Source: Hyphobacterium indicum (lineage in GTDB: Bacteria > Pseudomonadota > Alphaproteobacteria > Caulobacterales > Maricaulaceae). From it: a stretch of 64,000 bases of DNA. The stretch lies in NCBI RefSeq assembly GCF_003129605.1, contig NZ_QBDX01000004.1, forward strand, positions 558,001-622,000, given 5' to 3'. A model generated the notes under the pieces. That model was not told the origin of the DNA. It made no database searches and was given only the letters and a program-made list of their open reading frames with translations. This document shows, piece after piece, positions 17,164-25,587 of the stretch (its first letter is position 1; each line of letters begins with the position of its first letter). A program made the translations under genes and the position numbers.

Positions 17164-17448
17164 CTAGTCGATGCCGGGAAAGCTCTCAACAAATTCGATC
17201 TGTATATCGCCAAAGCTTTCGACAAAGCGGATGGTGAAGTCCGGGAAACTCTCCACAAACTCCCATTCGCCGCAATCATCGGGGAAGCTGTCCACGACTT
17301 TCACCTTCAGATCGGGAAAGCTGGTGACCACTTCGACATCAATATCGGCGAAGCTTTCAACGACCTGCACCTCGCCATAAAGCGGGATGCCGTTCCAGGT
17401 GCAATCTTCGCTGATATCGAAAGCCGCCAGAGCCAGTAATTCAATCAT
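17164..17448 (-). CDS. small 11-residue-repeat (SFPD) beta protein; candidate knotted fold
   Basis: This 94-residue protein consists of six copies of a V-[ED]-S-F-[PAG]-D unit, with Val at 30, 41, 52, 65, 76 and 87. The spacing is exactly 11, apart from a 13-residue step in the middle marked by CGEWEF (59-64). Two cysteines (16 and 59) could pair. The pattern of three units, a Gly-x-Trp break, three more units and a terminal PG recalls the DUF6150 '7(1) septoil knot' family, but that is from memory of the pattern and the loop residues differ. The start at 17448 has GGGGAGGTG; an upstream start is less likely. Function is unknown. It lies between a methyltransferase and suhB. Confidence 0.7.
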   Translation of the reverse strand: MIELLALAAFDISEDCTWNGIPLYGEVQVVESFADIDVEVVTSFPDLKVKVVDSFPDDCGEWEFVESFPDFTIRFVESFGDIQIEFVESFPGID

Positions 17449-17504
17449 GGTGCACCTCCCCGGATCACAGGAAGCCACACCTTACATGAATGCACGCTGA
17501 CCGG

Positions 17505-18299
17505 TCAGGCCGCCGCTTTCAGCTTTTCGGCGATCTGGCGCGAGATGTTTTCATTGCCGGCGATGATATTGCCGGTCTCCAGCGGATCGCCTGCGCCATC
17601 CGCCTCGATATGATAGCCGCCCGCCTCGCGCACCATGATGATTCCGGCGGCGATATCCCAGGCTTTCAGATCCCGTTCCCAGAAGGCATCGAACCGCCCG
17701 GCCGCCGTCCACGCCAGATCCAGCGACGCGGCGCCATAACGGCGGATGCCGGCCACGCCCGGCATGATCTGATGCAGCTCTTTCAGGAAACGCGCATGAC
17801 CGCGCTTTCCGAAATAGGGGGTGCCGGTGGCAATCACGCATTCCGTCAGCTCGCGCCGTCCCGAGACCCGCAAGCGGCGCTCATCCAGCCAGGCCCCATA
17901 GCCTTTTTCGGCGTGGAACATGTCGCCATTGACCGGGTTGTAGATCACCCCGGCGACGATCTCGCCGAGCCGTTCCAGCGCGATGGACACGGCAAAATGC
18001 GGCTGGCTGTGAATGAAATTCGTCGTCCCGTCCAGCGGATCGACAATCCAGCGATGGGTCTTGTCCGTGCCTTCGACCTCGCCGCGTTCTTCCATCAGGA
18101 AGCCATAGCCCGGCCGTGCCGCATCCAGCGCTTCGTAGATGACATCCTCGGCCTTGCGGTCGGCGGCAGACACAAAGTCCGCCGGTCCCTTGCGGGAAAC
18201 CTGCAGATGTTCCACTTCGCCGAAATCGCGTGCCAGTCCGCGGCCGGCCTTGCGGGCCGCATTCTGCATGACTTCCATGAGGGCGGTGACGCGTCCCAC
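17505..18299 (-). CDS. suhB: inositol monophosphatase family protein
   Basis: This 264-residue protein has the metal-binding motifs of the family: MEERGE, WIVDPLDGTTNF (about 83-94) and, near the end, WDIAAGIIMVREAGG. SuhB-type enzymes hydrolyse inositol phosphates and also take part in rRNA transcription in some bacteria. It begins at a GTG that overlaps the efp stop by one base, so efp and suhB are translationally linked on one message; this order is common in the Caulobacter group. Confidence 0.9.
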   Translation of the reverse strand: MGRVTALMEVMQNAARKAGRGLARDFGEVEHLQVSRKGPADFVSAADRKAEDVIYEALDAARPGYGFLMEERGEVEGTDKTHRWIVDPLDGTTNFIHSQPHFAVSIALERLGEIVAGVIYNPVNGDMFHAEKGYGAWLDERRLRVSGRRELTECVIATGTPYFGKRGHARFLKELHQIMPGVAGIRRYGAASLDLAWTAAGRFDAFWERDLKAWDIAAGIIMVREAGGYHIEADGAGDPLETGNIIAGNENISRQIAEKLKAAA

Positions 18300-18865
18300 T
18301 AGTCAGCCCGCTTCTGATAGCTGCCGTCTTCGGTGGAAATGATCACCCGCTCACCGACGCCGACGAAAGGCGGAACAGAGGTGCGCACACCATTCGACAG
18401 CACCGCCGGCTTGTAGGAATTGGCCGCGGTCTGGCCTTTGACCACCGGCTCGGTATCGGCAATTTCCAGCTCGACAAATTGCGGCAGCGTCAGGCCGATG
18501 GGCCGGTCCTCGTAGAATTCCAGCACGACGGTCATGCCGTCCGTCAGAAAGGCCGCGGTCTCCTCGCCGACGAAATCCATCTGCAATTCGATCTGCTCGT
18601 AATTTTCCTGATCCATGAAGGTCGCCATCGTGTCGTCCTTGAACAGGAACTGGAAGTCCTTCTGCTCCAGACGCACGCGCTCCACCTTGTCGGCGGCGCG
18701 AAAACGCTCATTCAGCTTGCGGCCGTCGAGGATGTTCTTCATCTCGACCTGGGCGAAAGCCCCGCCCTTGCCCGGCTTCACGGCATCGGCCTTTACAACC
18801 GTCCAGAGCGTATCCTGGTGCTGCAGCACCATGCCCGGCTTCACTTCATTCCCGTTGATCTTCAT
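18299..18865 (-). CDS. efp: translation elongation factor P
   Basis: This 188-residue protein has the three EF-P domains. The conserved tip loop VKPGKGGAF carries Lys33, the residue beta-lysylated by EpmA in many bacteria. [12 protein letters not shown] and the C-terminal [19 protein letters not shown] are family hallmarks. EF-P rescues ribosomes stalled at polyproline. No epmA or epmB is visible in this window. suhB follows on the same message. Confidence 0.97.
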   Translation of the reverse strand: MKINGNEVKPGMVLQHQDTLWTVVKADAVKPGKGGAFAQVEMKNILDGRKLNERFRAADKVERVRLEQKDFQFLFKDDTMATFMDQENYEQIELQMDFVGEETAAFLTDGMTVVLEFYEDRPIGLTLPQFVELEIADTEPVVKGQTAANSYKPAVLSNGVRTSVPPFVGVGERVIISTEDGSYQKRAD

Positions 18866-18901
18866 GGACGATCATCCCGTTCGCTGTCTTCACGATGTCA
18901 A

Positions 18902-18932
18902 CCGGCCTCCGCCCGCAACAGGCGGAGGCCGG
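18902..18932. terminator. 12-bp GC hairpin upstream of efp, no U-tract
   Basis: CCGGCCTCCGCC (18902-18913) pairs perfectly with GGCGGAGGCCGG (18921-18932) over a seven-base loop. It lies between the holin-like gene and efp, both on the minus strand. Neither side has a T-run, so it may be a non-canonical terminator or a 5' leader element of efp. It resembles the hairpin at 6438-6465 in strength and lack of T-tract. Confidence 0.45.
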
Positions 18933-18984
18933 AAAGTTGCGCGCGTCCTATCAGGCAGCGCGGCGGGCGGCAAGCACTGTCAGC

Positions 18985-19470
18985 CTAGGGATCGTCGCGG
19001 GCCGGCAGGCGGTATCCGCCAAACAGCCAGTCGAACACGTCCTTGACGATGAAGCTGGCCCCGCCCAGCGCCGCAATCGCGGCATCACGGCTCGCCCCGC
19101 CTTGCAGAAAGGCGGGTAATTGCGCCTCGATGTCCGGGAAGAACTGCCCCAGAAGCATCACCGCGAGGACCGCTGCGCCCACCCAGGCCAGCGCCAGGAT
19201 GAAGCCCTTGCGGCGCCCCCGGCGGCGGGCGGTGCCGAAACGGTCCCTTCTGTCCGCCTCGCGCATCACATTGCGCACGGCTTCACGCAGTTCCGGGCTT
19301 TCCAGCAGGCGGGTCCCGATCTGGCCGGGCTCGTCTTCGCCGGTCGCTGTGGCGGCCAGTGACAGGACCTGCTGCCCCTGGTGACCGGAGCGCACGCGGC
19401 GCGCCATCCGGTCATCGAATCCCGCCAGCAACAGAAGCTCGCGGGCCTGATTGCGTCTGCGGTTGATCAT
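18985..19470 (-). CDS. small membrane protein beside an endolysin, candidate holin
   Basis: This 161-residue protein has a basic, helical N-terminal half and one clear transmembrane helix near 92-110 (FILALAWVGAAVLAVMLLG). A second weaker hydrophobic stretch (AIAALGGASFIVKDVFDWLF) is near the C-terminus. Its ATG overlaps the stop of the GH108 endolysin gene (ATGA), the classic layout of a lysis pair. The layout recalls the separate endolysin-holin locus of gene transfer agents. I do not recognise the family with certainty. Confidence 0.55.
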   Translation of the reverse strand: MINRRRNQARELLLLAGFDDRMARRVRSGHQGQQVLSLAATATGEDEPGQIGTRLLESPELREAVRNVMREADRRDRFGTARRRGRRKGFILALAWVGAAVLAVMLLGQFFPDIEAQLPAFLQGGASRDAAIAALGGASFIVKDVFDWLFGGYRLPARDDP

Positions 19471-20057
19471 ACCCAGGCTCCATTGGCTGAATTGTCAGGA
19501 AGATCGGACGTATCGAATGGCGGCGGCGGATCGGTCCAGCCGGCCGCTTCCGGCTTCGGAATCGCGAGCGAGACCGCGCTCATCAGGCGGCGCGACCATC
19601 CAAGACCGAAGACGGAGAAGGTCGACAGCTTGCCGTAGAAATGCATGCGCCGGGCCGCATATTCCTCGATCAGGGCTGTGGCGTCGGCGGCAATGACCGC
19701 GCCCAGCGTTTGCGGGCCGATAATGCCGTCATCGGTCACGCCGGCGGCCTGTTGCAGGAAAAGCGTCGCGCGGTAGGGCCCGTGATTGACGGCCGCATCA
19801 AACAGGATGAATCCCACCCCCTTCGGCATATCGCTGCACCGGCAGGCATCCCAGTATCGCGCCTTGTAGATCTGGGCCGCTTCCTGGAGCGTCAGATGCT
19901 GGACATCCTCCCGTGTCACCGGCGTGCCGCGCCATTCGGCCAGCGTGCCGATGGTGATGCCCATATTGGTGGCCCCGCCGGGATCGGACGGATGGTCCAC
20001 ATAGCCGCCTTCAAACTGGAGAATGTGTTCCAGAGCGGTATCAAAATGAGTGGTCAT
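19467..20057 (-). CDS. GH108-family peptidoglycan hydrolase (endolysin-like)
   Basis: This 196-residue protein has the GH108 core: ILQFEGGYVDHPSDPGGATN with the catalytic Glu in EGGY, then the YWDACRC region and FILFDAAVNHGPYRA. A peptidoglycan-binding segment (GVTDDGIIGPQTLGAV) follows. No signal peptide is present, so export would need a holin, which the next gene may provide. The start at 20057 has GGGGAGG. Similar genes serve phages and gene transfer agents; no other phage gene is nearby. Confidence 0.85.
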   Translation of the reverse strand: MTTHFDTALEHILQFEGGYVDHPSDPGGATNMGITIGTLAEWRGTPVTREDVQHLTLQEAAQIYKARYWDACRCSDMPKGVGFILFDAAVNHGPYRATLFLQQAAGVTDDGIIGPQTLGAVIAADATALIEEYAARRMHFYGKLSTFSVFGLGWSRRLMSAVSLAIPKPEAAGWTDPPPPFDTSDLPDNSANGAWV

Positions 20058-20132
20058 GTCAGCCTCCCCTGTTGTTGTCTGACAGGGCGCAGGCTGGCGG
20101 CGGGTCAAGGCATCAAAAGGACCCAATCAGGG

Positions 20133-21335
20133 TTATCGCGCCCGATATGCGGCAATTTCGGACCGGATCTGTTCAGCTTCTGTTTGGGAAAGATGGTTTT
20201 CCAGCTGGGCCTGAAGCCGGGTCCGGTCGGTATTGGCTGACAGCGAGCCATCCATTTCGTATTCGGCCATCAGCGCCCAGTAATAGGACCGCACAAGGTC
20301 ACGATCGACGCCATCGCCGGTCGCCAGGGCGAGCGCGTAGAGATAGCGGGATTCCGCATCCCCCCCGACCGCGCCCTGCGCAAACCATTCCGCCGCGAGC
20401 ACCGGATCGGGGGCCCGGTCCGGCCCGCCGGCATGCAGCATCAGGCCATATTGCCCCATGGCGGGCGCAAAGCCGGCCTCTGCCGATTGCCGGATCAGAT
20501 CGAACGCCAGCGCAGCATCTTCAGCACCGCCTTCGCCGGAATTGGCCATCAGGCCCGCCTGCAGGGCGGCTTCGGCATGATTGGCTTCGGCAGCGCGCAA
20601 ATACCACTGCCGGGCGGCGGCGGGATTTTGCGGCCCGCGCGCCCAGATATCGTGCATCTGTGCCAGCTGGAACATGGCTTCGGCATTGCCCTGACTGGCC
20701 GCCCGCTCAGCCCATTCCATGGCCAGAGGCGCATCCTGCGGCACGGGCGAGGCTTTCAGGATCAGGGCATAGGCCAGCATCGCCTCTATGTTTCCGGCCT
20801 GCGCGGCCCGCTGGAAATAATTGCGCGCCTCATTGGGAAGCAGGCTGCCGCGCGACGCCTCGGCCATACGGCCAAGCCGGTAGAGCGCAACGGGTTCGTT
20901 CTGATCCGCCGCCCGGCGGTACCAGCGCACGGCCTGCGCATCACTGGCTTCTTCAATCTGTCCGTTTTCGTGCAGCAAACCGGCCAGGGTGGCCGCCCGC
21001 GCATGACCCCCGGATGCCGCGCTGCGGGCATGAAGAAAGGCCGTTTCAAATTCCCCGGTCGCATAGGCCAGCTGCGCCTCGTCGAATATCTCCGCCACGC
21101 TGCTCTGACCGGATGGCGCGACCGTGACCGGCGTGTCCGCGTCCGCATCCTCGATCGAGAGCGCGTCATTCTGGCGGTCGACATCAATGAGCTGCAATCC
21201 CCGCAGGGGCGGCGCGGGCGCGTCATCGCCGGCATCCGCAGGCGTCTCCACAGACGGGGTATCCTCCTGCGCCGCCGCTTGTCCGGTCACAGCCAGAAGG
21301 AATAAAAACAGCGCGGCCAATACGCGACAGACCAT
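20133..21335 (-). CDS. secreted Sel1-repeat protein
   Basis: This 400-residue protein has a signal peptide (VLAALFLFLLAVTGQAAAQ), a Pro/Asp-rich linker (about 25-75), then about seven Sel1/TPR-like repeats with the pattern A..W...AA..G...A....G. Sel1 arrays are solenoid scaffolds for protein complexes, often at the envelope. The start at 21335 has GAGG at six bases; a TTG two codons upstream is less likely. It lies 12 bases after thiE on the same strand. Confidence 0.8.
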   Translation of the reverse strand: MVCRVLAALFLFLLAVTGQAAAQEDTPSVETPADAGDDAPAPPLRGLQLIDVDRQNDALSIEDADADTPVTVAPSGQSSVAEIFDEAQLAYATGEFETAFLHARSAASGGHARAATLAGLLHENGQIEEASDAQAVRWYRRAADQNEPVALYRLGRMAEASRGSLLPNEARNYFQRAAQAGNIEAMLAYALILKASPVPQDAPLAMEWAERAASQGNAEAMFQLAQMHDIWARGPQNPAAARQWYLRAAEANHAEAALQAGLMANSGEGGAEDAALAFDLIRQSAEAGFAPAMGQYGLMLHAGGPDRAPDPVLAAEWFAQGAVGGDAESRYLYALALATGDGVDRDLVRSYYWALMAEYEMDGSLSANTDRTRLQAQLENHLSQTEAEQIRSEIAAYRAR

Positions 21336-21347
21336 GGTCAACCTCGT

Positions 21348-21968
21348 CTACTCGCCCCGCATCAATGCATTGAACGCTATAATGGCTGCGGCCGGTCCGT
21401 CCACATGCGACCACACACCCGATGACACGGCCAGGAAATCCGCCCCCGCTTCGATCAGCGGCCGGGCATTGTCCACCGTGATGCCGCCAATGGCCACACA
21501 GGGCAGTTCGAACAGGTCCGACCACCATTCCAGAATTTCCGGATCGGCACGGGTTGGCGCGTCCTTGGTCGATGTCGGATTGAAGGCCCCGAAGGCGACA
21601 TAATCGGCCCCCGCCTCTCCCGCCTGCATCGCCAGATGGCGGGAATTGTGACAGGTCACGCCCAGCATGCGGTTCGGGCCAATGGCCGCGCGCGCCTGTC
21701 TGGCCTGCACATCCCCCTGCCCGACATGCACGCCGTCACAGCCCAGCGCCACGGCCAGCTCCGGATCATCATTGAGGATGACGGCCACACCGCGCGATTG
21801 CGCCAGACGGATCAGCGGCGGCGCGAGGCGTTTGATTTCTTCCGGAGAGTGATCCTTCAGGCGCAGCTGCAAAGCCGCCACCTCACCGGCATTCAGCGCC
21901 CCGGCGAGCGTGTCTTCAAAACCGGCCTCAAGGCGCGGCGGCGTGATCAGATAAAGCTGGCAGGTCAT
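21348..21968 (-). CDS. thiE: thiamine phosphate synthase
   Basis: This 206-residue TIM barrel has the ThiE markers: LYLITPP at the start, QLRLKD (substrate lysine), [44 protein letters not shown] and VAIGGI. It joins HMP-pyrophosphate and THZ-phosphate to make thiamine phosphate. No other thiamine gene is adjacent. The start at 21968 gives the standard length; an ATG four codons upstream (21980) is also possible. Confidence 0.9.
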   Translation of the reverse strand: MTCQLYLITPPRLEAGFEDTLAGALNAGEVAALQLRLKDHSPEEIKRLAPPLIRLAQSRGVAVILNDDPELAVALGCDGVHVGQGDVQARQARAAIGPNRMLGVTCHNSRHLAMQAGEAGADYVAFGAFNPTSTKDAPTRADPEILEWWSDLFELPCVAIGGITVDNARPLIEAGADFLAVSSGVWSHVDGPAAAIIAFNALMRGE

Positions 21969-22098
21969 GGAGAGCCCCATAACCCTTTCCCTGGCCCGAA
22001 GAAAGCCTGAAGCGAAGCGACTCGCCCGCCACGAGAAAGGGGTTGCGAAACCGTTAAGTGTCAGAGACCTTGACCACCGGGTGGGGAGGACAAGAAGA

Positions 22099-22491
22099 AT
22101 GCTGCGTATTCTGAATATGCTGATCCTGGGCGGATTGGCGATCTGGGCGGCCTCTTTCTTTCTGAGCGGTCCGGCTTCAAGCGCCGGCACAATCACACTT
22201 TCGATGCAGGAACGGGCCGCCATGGCTGATGAAGCCTGTGCGGCGGCCTGGGCAGCGCTGCCCGGCTTTGGGCCGGTTACGGCGCAGGGCGCGGACGTGC
22301 GCGAGGATTATGACGAGGTCTATGCCTGCACCGGCATTGTGCCGCAAGCGGGCGAGGTCCTGCTGGTCGCACGCTATGCCGGCGGGCCACGCGAACACGC
22401 TGTCAGCTACCGCATCGACGCGCTCTGCGACGCCACCGGCAAATCCCTGCTGGAAGATGGCGGACGCCTGCCGGAAGCGTGCGAGGGCTAG
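22099..22491 (+). CDS. hypothetical membrane-anchored, cysteine-containing protein
   Basis: This 130-residue protein has one N-terminal helix ([19 protein letters not shown]) and a periplasmic part with four cysteines (in [18 protein letters not shown] and EACEG), which could form two disulfides. The start at 22099 has GGAGGA at eight bases. I do not recognise the family. It is divergent from thiE and ends at CTAG, which is shared with an open minus-strand frame downstream of mltF. Confidence 0.6.
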   Translation: MLRILNMLILGGLAIWAASFFLSGPASSAGTITLSMQERAAMADEACAAAWAALPGFGPVTAQGADVREDYDEVYACTGIVPQAGEVLLVARYAGGPREHAVSYRIDALCDATGKSLLEDGGRLPEACEG

Positions 22492-22607
22492 ACGTCTTCG
22501 ATGATGTTGACGCCGTCCTCGCCGCGGGATTCCCAGAAGAAGCGCTCGATAATGCGTATGCCGCCATCAGAGCGGCGGTGAGCGTGGCCGGCGCCAACGC
22601 CGGTCAA
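22488..22607 (-). other. in-frame 39-codon open extension after the mltF stop
   Basis: Directly after the mltF TGA (22608-22610) the same frame continues with TTG and stays open for 39 codons. It includes RIIERFFWESRGEDG and ends at a TAG that overlaps the stop of the convergent gene by CTAG. By my count 31 of the 39 codons end in G or C, like real coding sequence here. It could be a small separate peptide starting at TTG, a readthrough tail of MltF, or the remains of a longer MltF cut by a nonsense change. No ribosome site is seen before the TTG. Confidence 0.35.
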
Positions 22608-23972
22608 TCAGCGCAAATTGGCGTCCAGCATGGCGCGATAGGTGCGGATACGCTCGACATAACGGACCGGCTCATGCCCGCGCGCATAGCCGTAGCGGAC
22701 GGTCGAATAATATTCCGGGCGGGTCAGCAGCGGCAGGACCTGCTCCATCACCTCCCATGAATCCTTGTCGCGGCCCTGGCGCTCGGCCAGCAGGCGGGCA
22801 TCATAGATATGGCCCATACCGACATTATAGGCAGCCAGCGCGAACCAGATCCGGTCTTCGCCCTCAATGGTCTCGGGCAGGCGGTCATAAAGATCGGCGA
22901 GATAGGCCGCACCGCCCTCGACCGACTGCCGGGGATCCAGCCGGTCGGTGACACCGACGCGTTCCGCCGTCGGCAGGGTGAGCATCATCAGGCCACGAAC
23001 GCCGGTCGGGCTTTCGGCATGCGGGTCCCAGTGCGATTCCTGATAGGCCTGTGCGGCGAGTAATTCCCACTCAAACGGGGTCTCCTCCGCCGCGTCACGG
23101 AAGTAACGGCGGAACCGGGGCAGGCGATTTTCGATGCGCCGCACGAAGCGCGCGGTCTCGACATAGTCGAACGCGCCGAAATCCCCGAACCAGTCCTCCT
23201 CGATCTCCTCGATCAGACCAAAGGCATGCGCCTCGGCAAACCATTGATCGAGGGCTTCGGCCAGACCGTCTACCCGCCCGGAATGGGCCCAGGCGAGCGT
23301 CGATTCTTCCGACAGGTTGAGCGGGGTGATCAGTTCGGGATGCCGCTGGCGCGCAAAGGCGACGATGTGCGAGTCGGCCACCGTGCAATCAATGCGGCCG
23401 CGATCGACCGCCTCCAGCAGCGGCAGCGCCGATCCTGCGGGCCGCTCGTCGAATTCAATGCCGGGATGATCCTGCTGCAGGCGCCGCAGGGTCTCCGCAT
23501 GGGAGGAGTCCGCGACCACGGCAAGACGCAGGCCCGCCAGCTCTTCAAGCGAGCGGGCGCGCTCCCCGCCGCGGCGGCAGACCAGCCGCTCGCGGACATT
23601 CTTGTAGGCCGGGCCGAAACTGATCCGCTCCGACCGGACCTCATTGATGGTCAGATTGGCGGCGGCCAGATGGCCTTCGCCATTTTCCAGCGCCTCAATC
23701 AACGCGCCGATATCGCGCATCTCGCGAAAGCGGACGCTCAGCCCGTGGTCGCTCGCGAATGCCGATACGAGGTCCACTTCAAAACCGTCCGGCTCGCCAT
23801 TCCGCCGCTCATAGATGGTCTCACCCGGCAGGGTCAGCACCACCAGCTCGCCGCCGTCAACGACCGCGTTGAACGTCGCGTCCTCATTGGCGGGGCCGGA
23901 ACACTGGACGAGGAGGAGGGCGCTGACAGCAATGGCCAGACCCGCCCATGTCTGTAACGTCATTCGGGTCAT
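22608..23972 (-). CDS. mltF: membrane-bound lytic murein transglycosylase F
   Basis: This 454-residue protein has an N-terminal export signal with a possible lipidation Cys (LLLVQCSG). A periplasmic amino-acid-binding-like domain (about 35-260) follows, then a C-terminal lytic transglycosylase domain (about 285-440). The latter holds the catalytic Glu in AAQAYQESHWDP, then GVRGLMMLTLPTA and AAYNVGMGH, all hallmarks of family 1 SLT enzymes. It cleaves peptidoglycan to 1,6-anhydro muropeptides at the outer membrane. The start at 23972 is the first ATG that gives a clean signal peptide. See the in-frame open extension after its stop. Confidence 0.9.
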   Translation of the reverse strand: MTRMTLQTWAGLAIAVSALLLVQCSGPANEDATFNAVVDGGELVVLTLPGETIYERRNGEPDGFEVDLVSAFASDHGLSVRFREMRDIGALIEALENGEGHLAAANLTINEVRSERISFGPAYKNVRERLVCRRGGERARSLEELAGLRLAVVADSSHAETLRRLQQDHPGIEFDERPAGSALPLLEAVDRGRIDCTVADSHIVAFARQRHPELITPLNLSEESTLAWAHSGRVDGLAEALDQWFAEAHAFGLIEEIEEDWFGDFGAFDYVETARFVRRIENRLPRFRRYFRDAAEETPFEWELLAAQAYQESHWDPHAESPTGVRGLMMLTLPTAERVGVTDRLDPRQSVEGGAAYLADLYDRLPETIEGEDRIWFALAAYNVGMGHIYDARLLAERQGRDKDSWEVMEQVLPLLTRPEYYSTVRYGYARGHEPVRYVERIRTYRAMLDANLR

Positions 23973-24021
23973 GGCCCTTAAGGGTAGGGCCTCTGGCGGT
24001 GGTGTCAAAAAGGACCAGCCA

Positions 24022-24870
24022 TTAGAGGCCTTCGGCGCGCGCCTTGCGCCAGTAGATCAGCGCCAGCACCGTGACGACCAGCGGCACCATCAATCCGTAT
24101 TCGTCGATCCAGACCCCGGTCTGTTCTGTCTCAAGCGTCAGCGGCGTGTAGATCTTCTGGATAAAGATATTATGCGCCCCGTGGAACATGACGGCGGGCC
24201 AAAGGGAGCCCGAACGGAAGGTGTAATACGTCATGATCACCGACATGGCGACGATCATCAAAGTGAAACAGGCCAGCTGAAACAGCGTATTGCCGCCGCC
24301 ATAGGCGATGATGACCGGATAGTGCCAGACCGCCCATAACAGGCCGCTGACAAGGCAGGTCGCCTCGAACGACATCAACTTGCGGAGCTCCCAGACCAGA
24401 AAGCCGCGCCAGCCGATTTCCTCACCCGCAATCGTGCCCAGCGATTTCACGAACTGAACCACCGCCATAAGGACCACCATCAGGGTGATCACCATCCAGG
24501 TGGACGCTTCGGGAAGGCCCAGTTGCGCGCGCCAGTCGGCGAGAGTCTCCGGATTGCCCATACCGCCAAAGCCGAACACCCAGATAAGGCCATAGGCGGC
24601 CGAGACATAGAAAACCGGGATCAGATAACCGGCCCAATTGGCCTCGCACCCGCCCCAGCGCCAGGGCAATGACGATATATTCCGGCCCCGGAGCTTCAGC
24701 GTCACAAACGCCGACAGGGCGGGCATCATCATCAGCGTCCCGACATAGAGCGAGGTCGGCACCAGGCGCACGATCGCAAAATGTGCCACAGCGCTGGATA
24801 TCGCCAGAATCACCAGAAACAGGCCGAGCGTTGCGAAGGTTGATCGTTTGTCAGTCGCGTGTGTATCCAT
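24022..24870 (-). CDS. CPBP-family intramembrane metalloprotease
   Basis: This 282-residue protein has seven or eight transmembrane segments and the CPBP/Abi motifs: EEIGWRG (about 150-156), then WAVWHYP and a last AVMFHGAHN, which provide the Glu, Arg and His residues of the active site. In bacteria such proteins act in bacteriocin immunity, peptide maturation or stress. It is divergent from a MarR-type gene, with a shared operator between them, so it is probably under that regulator. The true substrate is unknown. Confidence 0.85.
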   Translation of the reverse strand: MDTHATDKRSTFATLGLFLVILAISSAVAHFAIVRLVPTSLYVGTLMMMPALSAFVTLKLRGRNISSLPWRWGGCEANWAGYLIPVFYVSAAYGLIWVFGFGGMGNPETLADWRAQLGLPEASTWMVITLMVVLMAVVQFVKSLGTIAGEEIGWRGFLVWELRKLMSFEATCLVSGLLWAVWHYPVIIAYGGGNTLFQLACFTLMIVAMSVIMTYYTFRSGSLWPAVMFHGAHNIFIQKIYTPLTLETEQTGVWIDEYGLMVPLVVTVLALIYWRKARAEGL

Positions 24871-24932
24871 GGCCTTATTCCTCCTGCGTCTCTGTTCCGG
24901 ATTGACCGGACCGGTCGCGATATCTATAAATA

Positions 24933-24956
24933 CACAATCAATTGTGCAATTAATTG
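24933..24956. promoter_or_regulatory. palindromic operator for the divergent CPBP/MarR pair
   Basis: CACAATCAATTGTG (24933-24946) is a perfect inverted repeat with a two-base centre. It is followed directly by a second palindrome, CAATTAATTG (24947-24956). Both sit in the 101-base space between the two divergent starts, in unusually AT-rich sequence. MarR regulators typically bind such sites, so it is probably the autoregulatory operator. Confidence 0.65.
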
Positions 24957-24971
24957 TGGAATATTTAAGGC

Positions 24972-25469
24972 ATGCAAAACAGCAACATCATGGACACGCA
25001 TCCGCTGAGCGGGGCCTTCCTGTCGAACAAGCTTCTGCGGCTGGTCGAGACGATCGCGGATCAGGGGGAGGAGCTGCTGAAATCAGATGGCATCCAGATT
25101 CCGCCACGCGCCATCTCGACCGTGCTGATGATCGGCGAGTTGAAAGACGTCACTGCGGCGGACATTGCCGGCGCCCTGGATCAGCCGCACCAGCTCGCGT
25201 CCCAGCGCGTCGCCCTGCTGATCGAGCTGGGCCTTGTTACAAAGCGGCCCCATGCCACCGACAGCCGCAGAAAGGTTCTGGAGCTCACCGCAGAGGGTCA
25301 GGCGCAATACGCCAGAATGATGGATATGCTCGGCCATATCCGGGCGGCCATGGAGGCGCTGTATGAAGAGCTGGGCTGCAATCTGGCCGACATGGCGGTA
25401 AAGGCCGTCGACGCCCTGAACGACCGCCCCCTGATCGAGCGCATCGGCAAAAGGCCGGAACGGGCATAA
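24972..25469 (+). CDS. MarR-family transcriptional regulator
   Basis: This 165-residue protein has a winged helix-turn-helix region, TVLMIGELKDVTAADIAGAL and HQLASQRVALLIELGLVTKRP, followed by DSRRKVLELTAEG, the typical MarR wing. Helices at each end would form the dimer. It is divergent from a CPBP protease gene, with palindromes between. The inducing ligand is unknown. Only AAGG is seen as a ribosome site, and the start follows closely after it. Confidence 0.8.
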   Translation: MQNSNIMDTHPLSGAFLSNKLLRLVETIADQGEELLKSDGIQIPPRAISTVLMIGELKDVTAADIAGALDQPHQLASQRVALLIELGLVTKRPHATDSRRKVLELTAEGQAQYARMMDMLGHIRAAMEALYEELGCNLADMAVKAVDALNDRPLIERIGKRPERA

Positions 25470-25571
25470 TCGCCGGCACAGACTGAATATTGACGCCGCC
25501 CTACCCCCTTCCAATTGCGCGGCTTGTCCTGCCAGACCATGCCTCCGGCCTTGCCGCGTCTATTTTCTTTT

Positions 25572-25587
25572 AATGTTTTAAAACAAT
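25572..25587. promoter_or_regulatory. near-palindrome AATGTTTTAAAACAAT (copy 1)
   Basis: This 16-base near-palindrome contains a perfect 12-base core, TGTTTTAAAACA (25574-25585). It differs at two positions from the second copy at 25835-25850. The two bracket the decayed small gene. Regulator binding is inferred only. Confidence 0.35.

Noticed and set aside
17158-17439. Plus-strand open frames over the SFPD-repeat gene
   Set aside because: They are mirror images of the repeated codons; the minus strand has the strong ribosome site and the regular protein repeat.
18985-20057. A prophage based on the endolysin/holin-like pair
   Set aside because: No integrase, terminase, capsid or tail gene is present on either side, and the flanks are core genes.
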